Virus record (IMG/VR): IMGVR_UViG_3300042878_002532
Span: 1-64,000 of that record
DNA from: a virus
Length of the DNA stretch: 64,000 nt
Direction: 5' to 3' (one strand)
The position numbers were made by a program, and so were the translations under genes. Shown one piece after another: positions 33,321 through 40,836 of the stretch. Below the pieces are notes generated by a model. That model saw only the letters and a program-made list of their open reading frames with translations. It made no database searches and was not told the DNA's origin. The stretch's first letter is position 1. Each line of letters starts with the position of its first letter.

Positions 33321-33349
33321 ATCCGCTTAGTTTTTAAGCGGATTTTTTT
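33321..33349 (+). terminator. Terminator running into a late-like promoter
   Basis: Stem ATCCGCTTA/TAAGCGGAT followed by seven T; the T run passes straight into the promoter motif of the next gene. Confidence 0.8.
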
Positions 33350-33357
33350 AATATATA
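33347..33357 (+). promoter_or_regulatory. Late-promoter-like motif (short spacing)
   Basis: TTTAATATATA, 4 nt before the start at 33362. Confidence 0.6.
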
Positions 33358-33361
33358 GAAT

Positions 33362-35212
33362 ATGAAACTAAACAGATACTTAGACTTTATATCAGAAGGT
33401 ACCGGTAGTGGTAAAATGATGATATTCTACTCGGATGACCTGAGAGAGCTTTTCACACACATAGCGATGAGCGAGAGTTCCGCAAAAAATGTGGCAAGAG
33501 TACTTTTGGAAGTTGAAGACAACGACACCGTGAAAGACACTTATACTTTGATAGACAAAACCGACAAGAACGACATGATTTCGTATGTTCAGACAAGTAG
33601 GTTCTACAGAGAGTATCCTAACGGAATCTCGAGTCCGGATTTGGAAAAAGAAAGAGGTTACTCCATGAAGAGTAGCAAGTTCTGGAAAAGTGGAAGAACT
33701 CCTAACTACGGAATAGGAAGATGGGTAAGACACATATTCAACGACGTTCGTCAGACTCCTATAAAGAACGAAGATCTTGAGAGTTTTGTGAACGCCTACA
33801 AGTCTACCTACGATACAATGGCCAAACGTTCTGAAAAATTTAAATTGGTAAAAGGTGAGGATATAAGATACTGGTATTTAGAAGACAGATACGAAGAAGT
33901 GAGTGGACAGCTTGGAAACTCTTGTATGAGATACAAAAGATGTCAGTCATATCTGGATATCTATGTCGAGAATCCGGAATCGTGTAGTCTGCTTATATTG
34001 AAAGGTAATGATCCAGACAAGATAGCAGGACGTGCACTTATCTGGACTATACACGAAGGTCCAGGTGTTGCTGGAAGAAGGTTCATGGACAGGATCTACA
34101 CGATAAAGGACAGCGACAAGATTCTTTTTGAGGCATACGCGAAAGAGAACGATATTCTTAGATCACAATCTTATACGTACAAAATAAAGGTTAAGGAAGG
34201 TAGGTACGACTACTATCCTTATATGGACACGCTTACGTGCTATGATTATGAAAAAGGGATTCTATCTTCTTCTCTTGATGGCGAAGATATTTTAGGTCTA
34301 CAAAACACGGATGGAACCGCATCGGACAACGAAGGAAGAGTTTGGAGTGAGTATCACGGTGAGTATATAGACGAGGATGACGCCAGATATTGTGAAGACG
34401 TTGACGGTCCCGTGCACTATGAGAGCACGGTTTGGTTAGAATATTTAGACATATATGTTACCGATAATGCAGATACGGTTTATAGCGAATATTTTGATGG
34501 AAGCTACTATAGTGAAGATGCCGTTCGTTCGGAATGTATGGATGACTATCTAAAAGCAAACGATAGTGATGTTATAGAGATTAAAACTAGTGCGGATGGA
34601 GACACCGATTATTGTGTTTTAGATCGTAAGGACCTATATATTGAGGTAGATGACGAATATTACTATAGAAAGAATTATATATTAGATCCTTACACAGGTG
34701 AATATCATTTCGGTGATGAGAAGGTTGATGGTGTGAAATATATCAAATATTTAGAGAATAAGTTAGAAGAAGAACTTGAAGTAAAAGAGAAATATACTCT
34801 AGCAGGTGGAAAGTTTGATTTAGAAAAATATAGAACCGATCTTAAAAAGATGTTTGTCGAATATGTTCCTACCGATGACTTCATAAAAGAAGTGAAGACA
34901 AAGGGTGGTGATAATAGTTATTACTATCATTTACCTGGACTATATGCTTGGATAATAAGAGACCAGATGAATTATGGAACCATAAATGCAGGTTATCAAT
35001 CAAGTGCAGCATTGTCTAGCTACAAGAAACTTTTATTTGATATTTTGGAAGAGATGTCTGAAGAATTTGATAAAGAAAATATTAAATTATGGTACGATGA
35101 TAAGTTTTCACGCTCTTGGAATCTAAGATCCGTATTTAAAATATTTGACAATATAGACATCACTAAATTTCCTACGGAAATATACAAAAGAATATTCTTT
35201 TTTAACATATGA
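33362..35212 (+). CDS. Tagged large hypothetical protein with EY repeats
   Basis: A 616-residue protein opening MKLNRYLDFISEG, a close match to the T4 capsid-targeting sequence. Conserved-looking pieces are LGNSCMRYKRCQSYLDIYVE near 187-206, AGRALIWTI and FMDRIYTI. Residues about 325-400 hold several units around VWSEYHGEYIDEDDA / VYSEYFDGSYYSEDA, a Tyr/Glu/Asp repeat. The first half uses visibly more G/C-ending codons than the second. Function unknown. The next gene overlaps its end by 4 nt. Confidence 0.82.
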   Translation: MKLNRYLDFISEGTGSGKMMIFYSDDLRELFTHIAMSESSAKNVARVLLEVEDNDTVKDTYTLIDKTDKNDMISYVQTSRFYREYPNGISSPDLEKERGYSMKSSKFWKSGRTPNYGIGRWVRHIFNDVRQTPIKNEDLESFVNAYKSTYDTMAKRSEKFKLVKGEDIRYWYLEDRYEEVSGQLGNSCMRYKRCQSYLDIYVENPESCSLLILKGNDPDKIAGRALIWTIHEGPGVAGRRFMDRIYTIKDSDKILFEAYAKENDILRSQSYTYKIKVKEGRYDYYPYMDTLTCYDYEKGILSSSLDGEDILGLQNTDGTASDNEGRVWSEYHGEYIDEDDARYCEDVDGPVHYESTVWLEYLDIYVTDNADTVYSEYFDGSYYSEDAVRSECMDDYLKANDSDVIEIKTSADGDTDYCVLDRKDLYIEVDDEYYYRKNYILDPYTGEYHFGDEKVDGVKYIKYLENKLEEELEVKEKYTLAGGKFDLEKYRTDLKKMFVEYVPTDDFIKEVKTKGGDNSYYYHLPGLYAWIIRDQMNYGTINAGYQSSAALSSYKKLLFDILEEMSEEFDKENIKLWYDDKFSRSWNLRSVFKIFDNIDITKFPTEIYKRIFFFNI

Positions 35213-35772
35213 AAAACGTAAAGACATATGAAGGATTCCTAGACTTCTTCAAAAGAAAACCAAAAAGTACAGAACCAGTTTATATGGATGATATAAAAGA
35301 GTGTGGGTACGACTTTTTACATGACAACAGAATAGCCACTTACGTCGATGGATCAACTCCAGGTGGTATTGGTCATGACTTTGATGATATTTTTGGAATA
35401 AAAAGAGGAATAGATTTGACACACGACTATGAAGATTTAATGAACGATACTATGAATCTACCACGTAACGTAAGAGGAAACATGATGATTATACAATTTC
35501 GATATTCTTTATACGAAGAAACTACAAGTAGAGAAAATTATAAATACGTTTCGAGAAATGAAATGTCTGAGATGTTGAAAGACTTCGCAGATAAGTTAGA
35601 GACATTGGATTGTAAGGCGAGTTTTTATCTTGCTTGGGGTTATGACGAAGGACGTACAGATGACAAAGAATACAAAAACATTGATAAAGTTATAGACGTT
35701 ATATACAAAACTGATAGAACTCCATTGGTAACGATGAAAATAACTGCACCTTCTGATATAATAGTCGATTAA
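35209..35772 (+). CDS. Tagged hypothetical protein
   Basis: A 187-residue protein opening MKNVKTYEGFLDFFKRK, tag-like in its Tyr-x-x-Phe-Leu-Asp pattern though the Glu is replaced by Asp. The rest is an alpha/beta protein with no recognised family. It overlaps the preceding tagged gene by 4 nt. Confidence 0.8.
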   Translation: MKNVKTYEGFLDFFKRKPKSTEPVYMDDIKECGYDFLHDNRIATYVDGSTPGGIGHDFDDIFGIKRGIDLTHDYEDLMNDTMNLPRNVRGNMMIIQFRYSLYEETTSRENYKYVSRNEMSEMLKDFADKLETLDCKASFYLAWGYDEGRTDDKEYKNIDKVIDVIYKTDRTPLVTMKITAPSDIIVD

Positions 35773-35778
35773 TTTCCT

Positions 35779-35786
35779 TATCTTTG
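35779..35786 (+). promoter_or_regulatory. Host-type -7 box TATCTTTG
   Basis: TAnnTTTG match 4 nt before the start of the receiver-domain gene at 35791; suggests early transcription by host polymerase with a very short leader. Confidence 0.5.
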
Positions 35787-35790
35787 TTAA

Positions 35791-36243
35791 ATGAATAGAA
35801 TTTATTTAGACGATATAAGAACTCCATTAGAGCAAGACTGGATTGTAGTAAGAAACTTAGAAGAGTTTTCCAAAAAGATTCAAGAGATTGGACTTGAAAA
35901 TATTTCGCACATATCTCTCGACCACGACCTTGATAAGTCTGCGATGGATGAATACTTCAATAACGTAGCAAAGAACTACACAATCGATTACAGCAAGATT
36001 ATAGAGCCAACCGGTCTCGACTGTGTGAAGTGGATTGTAGACCATTTCTATAAGATGAATCCAAAGAGAAGAAAGATGTCTCGATTTGAGAAGAAATCTT
36101 ATCCTATAAAATTCCCTTATATCACTATACATTCACATAACCCTATCGGTTCTGCAAACATGCAAGGCTACATCAACAACTTCTACAAGAACGAAGGTCA
36201 GGAAGAAGATTGTGTTCGAGGTAAGATACCATACAAAGACTAA
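35791..36243 (+). CDS. Cyclic-phosphate-processing receiver-domain protein
   Basis: A 150-residue receiver-like protein: LDDIRTP at 6-12, an aromatic WIVVRN, ISLDHDLDK at 41-49, and IHSHNPIGSANMQ near the C-terminus. This pattern (LDDxRxP, SLDHDLG, H-S-x-NPxG) is that of the cREC family, which has been proposed to process 2',3'-cyclic phosphates in RNA-repair settings. The final His/Asn motif and the Asp pair would form the active site. It is preceded by a host-type promoter box and followed by primase after 31 nt. Confidence 0.8.
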   Translation: MNRIYLDDIRTPLEQDWIVVRNLEEFSKKIQEIGLENISHISLDHDLDKSAMDEYFNNVAKNYTIDYSKIIEPTGLDCVKWIVDHFYKMNPKRRKMSRFEKKSYPIKFPYITIHSHNPIGSANMQGYINNFYKNEGQEEDCVRGKIPYKD

Positions 36244-36256
36244 ACTTAGAATATGA

Positions 36257-36271
36257 TTTTCTATATCATGT
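36257..36271 (+). promoter_or_regulatory. Motif shared by primase and clamp upstream regions
   Basis: TTTTCTATATCATGT, 3 nt before the primase start; the same 15 bases occur on the minus strand 18 nt before the sliding-clamp gene. Confidence 0.4.
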
Positions 36272-36274
36272 GAT

Positions 36275-37465
36275 ATGGATAAGGAATACATAAAAGGATT
36301 GGTTCAGAAGATACTCAACAAAGAGTTCGCCAACATAAACAAGAGAAAGATTGTCGACTATGTTGATCGATTTAATATCGCGTGTCCCTATTGCGGTGAT
36401 AGTAAGAACGTCTATAAGAAAAGAGGAAATCTTTATCTGAATAGGTTGATGTTTGTTTGCTTTAACTGCGACAAACATACAAATCTTGATAGGATGTGTA
36501 AGGACTTCAACGAAATGGTTGATCCTGATAAGAAGCTTGAAATGATTGAGCATCTTAATAGTGTAATGACATATTCCGACTATGAAGCAAATATGTCTGA
36601 TGCCAAATTCGAAAACCTTATCGAATTAAGCGAGTTAGAGAGAGTTTTTAGCTCTAACCTTACTCAGATAACAGATTTCAAACCAATCATCACCAACGGC
36701 GGTATATATAAGTATTTAATAGGTCGTGGTATTCCAGAAGAGTATCATAAAAACATATATCAAGCAAAATTCTGGAAGAACGAAGATGAAGCAGAATGGA
36801 TAATCGTGATGCTCAATAGAAGAGACACGAAAGTTCTGGGTATGCAAGTTCGTAATCTAAAAGAAGGTAAAAAACGTATGTTTAAGATTTATAACTATGA
36901 GAATCTTTTAGAATGGATAAACATTGGAAAAGAAGAACCTATAGAGATTGACATGAACGAGATGGTTATCTACAACAAGCTTTCATACTACTTCAATATA
37001 TTGAACGTAGATTTAGGAAAAACCATAACGGTCTTTGAAGGGTATTTAGATTCGCTATTTTATCCAAACTCTATAGGGTTGGTAGGAGTCAACACAGACT
37101 ATAAGTTGATTGAAAACAATGGGTTAGATATTCAATATTTCTTTGACAACGATGATGCCGGATTCAGTAAGAGTGAGGAAAAAATAAAGATAGAATATCC
37201 TGTCTTTCTATGGCAAAAACTTTTTGAAGATATTGTTGAGAAGAAAAAGTCTGCGGACCCAGGTGCACTTCTACATAGGATAAGTAAGGTAAAAGATATA
37301 AACAAACTGGCGACACTTGTACCAAATCCTTATAAGACTTTAAAATTAGAAGATTTTTTTAGTAAAGATGTACTCGATTTAAAATGGATACCTAAAAAGA
37401 AGAAGTATTCTAAGAAACAAGATACCGACTACAACAGAAAGTTCGACAACATCAAATATCTATGA
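36275..37465 (+). CDS. DNA primase (gp61-like)
   Basis: A 396-residue primase. The zinc-binding domain has CPYCGDS at 37-43 and VCFNCDK at 61-67. The Toprim catalytic part has FEGYLDSLF near 255-263 with the conserved Glu, and FFDNDDAG near 289-296 with the Asp residues. Length is near T4 gp61 (342). It should make RNA primers with the phage helicase, which is not in this window. The C-terminus is Lys-rich. No late-like motif precedes it. Confidence 0.93.
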   Translation: MDKEYIKGLVQKILNKEFANINKRKIVDYVDRFNIACPYCGDSKNVYKKRGNLYLNRLMFVCFNCDKHTNLDRMCKDFNEMVDPDKKLEMIEHLNSVMTYSDYEANMSDAKFENLIELSELERVFSSNLTQITDFKPIITNGGIYKYLIGRGIPEEYHKNIYQAKFWKNEDEAEWIIVMLNRRDTKVLGMQVRNLKEGKKRMFKIYNYENLLEWINIGKEEPIEIDMNEMVIYNKLSYYFNILNVDLGKTITVFEGYLDSLFYPNSIGLVGVNTDYKLIENNGLDIQYFFDNDDAGFSKSEEKIKIEYPVFLWQKLFEDIVEKKKSADPGALLHRISKVKDINKLATLVPNPYKTLKLEDFFSKDVLDLKWIPKKKKYSKKQDTDYNRKFDNIKYL

Positions 37466-37479
37466 TTTCATTTTCTCCG

Positions 37480-37490
37480 TTTAATATATA
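37480..37490 (+). promoter_or_regulatory. Late-promoter-like motif
   Basis: TTTAATATATA, 16 nt before the start at 37507. Confidence 0.55.
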
Positions 37491-37506
37491 AAAGAAAAAT
37501 ATTAAA

Positions 37507-37827
37507 ATGGAAAAAGAACAAAAAAAGGTAGCCAATGTGGTAGCACCTAAAAAGAATTATTTTTTTGGTTGGTCAAACATAAAATGGGGATTAAAAGAAT
37601 TAATTAACGTATATTCATCTAAAAACTCTTATTTCTCTAAAAAGAGAGTAGAGTCAGGATTGGCATTCATCATTGCACAATGGGGTATGATATTCTTTTT
37701 GTTAGAAAAACATTCTACTTTGACTATGGGAGAATTCTTATTATGGGCTGCTGCTGAGTTTGCAGTATCTGGATATATAATCAATAAAATACAAAAAGAA
37801 AAGAAACCAACTGAATCAGAAGAATAA
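37507..37827 (+). CDS. Small membrane protein (possible holin)
   Basis: A 106-residue protein with two membrane segments (GLAFIIAQWGMIFFLL and FLLWAAAEFAVSGYII) and a Lys/Glu-rich tail. Size and topology fit a holin-like or other small phage membrane protein, but nothing decides it. It ends in ATGA overlap with the next gene. Confidence 0.78.
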   Translation: MEKEQKKVANVVAPKKNYFFGWSNIKWGLKELINVYSSKNSYFSKKRVESGLAFIIAQWGMIFFLLEKHSTLTMGEFLLWAAAEFAVSGYIINKIQKEKKPTESEE

Positions 37828-38258
37828 TGAGATACGGAGTAATCTATATAAAAATATGTCCTAAAGAAGGAACACCAGGTGATTGGATAAAGTATTGTCA
37901 TTTCCTTTCGGAAACTCCTAAATCTTTCCAACAAAACGTTGAGATTATAGCAAATGACATCAATAGTAAGCATTCAGATGATATAGTTATCCCAATGGAT
38001 ATAGATGTTCATCCAGGTTGTACGACAACACCTGAAGGTGTAAAGGCAGTTGCGGAGGATATGTATAAACAGTATTCTGAGTTGTGTGAAAGACAAGGAA
38101 TTCCAAACTCTGTAAGATGTGTTTATTCTATCGGTGAACTTAGAAATATTAATGTTGATTCTACACATCATTTGAGTAATGATGAACTTATGGTAAAGGT
38201 CGGTAGATTTTTAGATGAATCTGACGAACCAGGCATATTTGAATTAGATGAAATATAA
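37827..38258 (+). CDS. Hypothetical protein
   Basis: A 143-residue alpha/beta protein (MRYGVIYIKICPKEGTPGDW) starting on the last base of the membrane protein stop. No family recognised. A GCCACTC-family terminator follows. Confidence 0.78.
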   Translation: MRYGVIYIKICPKEGTPGDWIKYCHFLSETPKSFQQNVEIIANDINSKHSDDIVIPMDIDVHPGCTTTPEGVKAVAEDMYKQYSELCERQGIPNSVRCVYSIGELRNINVDSTHHLSNDELMVKVGRFLDESDEPGIFELDEI

Positions 38259-38262
38259 AACT

Positions 38263-38290
38263 AAAAAGCCACTCAAATGAGTGGCTTTTT
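38263..38290. terminator. Terminator, GCCACTC family
   Basis: AAAAAGCCACTCA/TGAGTGGCTTTTT, nearly the same as the one at 29952. Confidence 0.9.
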
Positions 38291-38303
38291 TATTTAGTGT
38301 TTA

Positions 38304-38891
38304 TTAAAACTTTCTTTTGAATGTTCTGTTTTTGTAGCTTTTAGACTCTCCAATCTGGTCGATATCTACTGCTTGAGCTTTAAGAGCTTGAGCTTCTGGA
38401 TCTAAACCTGTTTCAGTTTTATCAGAACCTCTTTCAAACTCACCTTGAGCTTGTGCTCTTTTTTGAGCTTGTGCTTGTACTCTTCTTTCTTTTTTACCTT
38501 GAGCTTCTGCTTGAGCTTGTGGGTTGTTAAGGTAATCAACAACTTTTTCAACGTCGTCAGTTTTCAAATCGATTCCGTCTACTCTAAATTGTCCTGTTTC
38601 AGATGGTTGATCAATCTCATGTCCATCATGATTGATAACATTTCTTTCAACTGAAGCACCTAACAATTCTGCTAATCCTTCTAATCCACCTTCTACTGCG
38701 TCTACGTCTCCATATGCTAATGGATTGTCTCTTACACCTGGTTCTTCTGTAGGAATAACAGATGGTCTAGCCGGTCTTGGCGTTGTATCTGGTCTTGTTG
38801 GTGCTGGAATCGTCTCAGGAGAAACGCCTGGTCTTGACGGTGCCGGAGCATTTTCATTTGTTTTTACAAATTGATTATATTTTTTAATCAT
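38304..38891 (-). CDS. Tagged Pro/Ala/Gln-rich protein
   Basis: A 195-residue protein opening MIKKYNQFVKTNENA (tag-like: Tyr, two residues, Phe-Val, Glu a few residues on). It is followed by a Pro-rich stretch (TIPAPTRPDTTPRPARP), a small acidic middle and an Ala/Gln-rich helix (VQAQAQKRAQAQG). The end is basic (KSYKNRTFKRKF). It looks like a flexible internal or core-type head protein; function unknown. Confidence 0.8.
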   Translation of the reverse strand: MIKKYNQFVKTNENAPAPSRPGVSPETIPAPTRPDTTPRPARPSVIPTEEPGVRDNPLAYGDVDAVEGGLEGLAELLGASVERNVINHDGHEIDQPSETGQFRVDGIDLKTDDVEKVVDYLNNPQAQAEAQGKKERRVQAQAQKRAQAQGEFERGSDKTETGLDPEAQALKAQAVDIDQIGESKSYKNRTFKRKF

Positions 38892-38913
38892 CTTTTTAGA
38901 CTTATTTTTTTAG

Positions 38914-38924
38914 TATATATTAAA
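38914..38924 (-). promoter_or_regulatory. Late-promoter-like motif (long spacing)
   Basis: TTTAATATATA on the minus strand, 22 nt before the start at 38891. Confidence 0.55.
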
Positions 38925-38940
38925 ATATTTTTTTCTTTTT

Positions 38941-39429
38941 TTACTCTTCATCTTGATTTTCTAACTCACTAACTACATAGTCGATAAAACTATCAAGTTC
39001 ATATTCATAACCTGAACAAAAGTCAAAGACATCAAAATCTTTTCCGTTTATCTGAACTCCAAAGTCTGGAGATGTGAATGTTGTTTCTGGATAGTAAACG
39101 ATTCTTCCTTCAAGTCTTCCACTTATTGTTTTCCCGTTTTCTATAAGATCTGGACAAGTAAGTGTTCCTAAGTAATGTATCTCATCTCCATATTCTTCTA
39201 TAGAGTCAAATTCAAACTTGAACATTCCAGCATAGTCTTCGAAGACCTTTTCACTTTCTTCTTTAGTAAGTGCATTATGTACTGCTTCTTCACCGCCGGA
39301 TTTATGTGCATCCAAAAACTCTTTCTCTAATGAAGTCAATGATTTCATACCATACTTAGATATTTTGTCTAGTATGTCGTCGACTCGTTGTGCGGTCGAA
39401 TAACCTTCGTATCTCATTAGATGTCTCAT
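38941..39429 (-). CDS. Tagged protein with DILDKIS module
   Basis: A 162-residue acidic protein. The ATG at 39429 gives MRHLMRYEGYSTAQ, a moderate tag match; an upstream GTG at 39435 is less likely. Residues 18-38 are the DILDKISKYGMKSLTSLEKE module also found in Bacteroidetes proteins and in two more genes here. The rest is an acidic beta-rich domain (GRIVYYPETTFTSPDFGVQI). Function unknown. Confidence 0.78.
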   Translation of the reverse strand: MRHLMRYEGYSTAQRVDDILDKISKYGMKSLTSLEKEFLDAHKSGGEEAVHNALTKEESEKVFEDYAGMFKFEFDSIEEYGDEIHYLGTLTCPDLIENGKTISGRLEGRIVYYPETTFTSPDFGVQINGKDFDVFDFCSGYEYELDSFIDYVVSELENQDEE

Positions 39430-39439
39430 AATCACAATG

Positions 39440-39450
39440 TATATATTAAA
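39440..39450 (-). promoter_or_regulatory. Late-promoter-like motif
   Basis: TTTAATATATA on the minus strand, 10 nt before the start at 39429. Confidence 0.55.
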
Positions 39451-39464
39451 TTAGACACTCGTTT

Positions 39465-39827
39465 TTATACAGAACCTTTGATTTCCCACGGATTCCAGTC
39501 TTTTATAGGTTCCATTAGTTTCTTTTTAATAGTTTCATATACGGGTATTAGATTGCCTGATGTCTGGTATATAGCTATGTAATTATTTTGATACTTTTCG
39601 GAATCAAAGTCTTCTATTTCTTTATCTTCTAAAACTGAATCTAATCGACTTTGTCTTTCCCATGCTTTTACTGAGTTTATATAGCTATCTACAAAGAATA
39701 TAAGAAATCCATTCTCTTCTTTGTGATTACGGATCATATCAAAGTCTATTCCATCATAGAAAAAGACATTGGTTCCGTTTATTTCTATATTTTCAATCAA
39801 AGTCAAAGCCATCGAATAAGTCGTCAA
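39465..39827 (-). CDS. Hypothetical protein
   Basis: A 120-residue acidic alpha/beta protein with no recognised family. It overlaps the upstream small gene by 35 nt in another frame, so its true start may be slightly downstream (second Met at residue 6). Confidence 0.7.
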   Translation of the reverse strand: MTTYSMALTLIENIEINGTNVFFYDGIDFDMIRNHKEENGFLIFFVDSYINSVKAWERQSRLDSVLEDKEIEDFDSEKYQNNYIAIYQTSGNLIPVYETIKKKLMEPIKDWNPWEIKGSV

Positions 39828-40017
39828 TCTTTTTATCTCTAAAAGATCCTATTTGTTTTCCTTCAAATTGTTCATTTTTTTCGACTTTATTTTTGAACTC
39901 TTCAAATGCCGCTCTTGATATTTTAGAAAGTGCCATTGCACCTGCTGATATCTTTCCTTCGTTTAATCTATCTGATAGATAACTTACGAACATTGGGTAT
40001 AGTCTTTCGTTTTTCAT
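39793..40017 (-). CDS. Small hypothetical protein
   Basis: A 74-residue protein from the ATG at 40017 (MKNERLYPMFVSYLSDRL). A late-like TATATATCAAA begins 5 nt upstream, which rules against the longer TTG start. Helical N-terminal half, acidic end. Function unknown. Confidence 0.7.
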   Translation of the reverse strand: MKNERLYPMFVSYLSDRLNEGKISAGAMALSKISRAAFEEFKNKVEKNEQFEGKQIGSFRDKKIDDLFDGFDFD

Positions 40018-40022
40018 AAAAA

Positions 40023-40033
40023 TATATATCAAA
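40023..40033 (-). promoter_or_regulatory. Variant late-promoter-like motif (short spacing)
   Basis: TTTGATATATA on the minus strand, 5 nt before the start at 40017. Confidence 0.5.
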
Positions 40034-40070
40034 TAACACCTTTCCGAATCGTGGAAAATATATATACTTT

Positions 40071-40802
40071 ATGGAAAAAGATTTAAGCTTAGGACCAGTC
40101 CTTACAAGCAAATATGGTGAAACGAATTCAATCGCTTGGTTGAATCAAATGATAATAAAATACATAACAAGTATTTATGGTCCTTTTGGATATTCTTATA
40201 GAGCAGGAAACAAAGACATCAATGTAAACGGAAAGCTGATAAACACAGAGTACATCGACAAAATGGTGAACAACTACACAGTTTTCAAAGGAATAATAAA
40301 CGATCAGGAAATAAACACAGAGGAAGGATTCTACAACTATATGGTTGCAAACTTATTCGATGTGTATAACTACGGTGGTTCTCATTTTGATAAGATAACC
40401 TTACCGGTTCTTATTGCAACCTCTAGACGAGGGAACATTGGTGAACAAAAGGCTTTAGCGTTTTTTAAAAACGAACTTATGAAAAGAAACGTTGAGTGTG
40501 TTATAATACCACCAACTCTTTTAGAAGATGGTCAAGGAATAGATGGTAAGTTTATGTGGAATGGTAAAGAACTTACTATTCAAGTAAAACCTTATGATAG
40601 TATAATGAAAAGAGATGGAATGGTAAATGTTTTTTCTCAAGGATCATTATCTCTTCAAATAATAGGTGCTGGTAAAAATGTAGACTATCTTGTTCTTTAC
40701 AATCTTGAAAAGAAAGGATTTGTAATAGTAAGAGCAAGTAATGTTACTATACAAGGAAATCAGTTTATATTTCCAGAAGACAAACTCATCGCAATGATAT
40801 AA
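40071..40802 (+). CDS. Putative PD-(D/E)XK-fold nuclease
   Basis: A 243-residue protein. Residues 120-175 show the core of a restriction-endonuclease-like fold: a helix with E125 in NIGEQKALAFF, then D158 in GQGIDGKF, then Q171 and K173 in LTIQVKPYD (D...QxK, a known variant of D...ExK). The first 110 residues are helical. A phage nuclease, recombination enzyme or Holliday-junction-type enzyme is possible. Whether it is active is uncertain. AAAATATATATA lies 4 nt upstream. Confidence 0.8.
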   Translation: MEKDLSLGPVLTSKYGETNSIAWLNQMIIKYITSIYGPFGYSYRAGNKDINVNGKLINTEYIDKMVNNYTVFKGIINDQEINTEEGFYNYMVANLFDVYNYGGSHFDKITLPVLIATSRRGNIGEQKALAFFKNELMKRNVECVIIPPTLLEDGQGIDGKFMWNGKELTIQVKPYDSIMKRDGMVNVFSQGSLSLQIIGAGKNVDYLVLYNLEKKGFVIVRASNVTIQGNQFIFPEDKLIAMI

Positions 40803-40803
40803 C

Positions 40804-40836
40804 AAAAAACCCACTCATTTTGAGTGGGTTTTTTTA
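40804..40836. terminator. Bidirectional terminator, CCACTCA family
   Basis: AAAAAACCCACTCA/TGAGTGGGTTTTTT between the nuclease-like gene and the converging polymerase gene. Confidence 0.9.
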
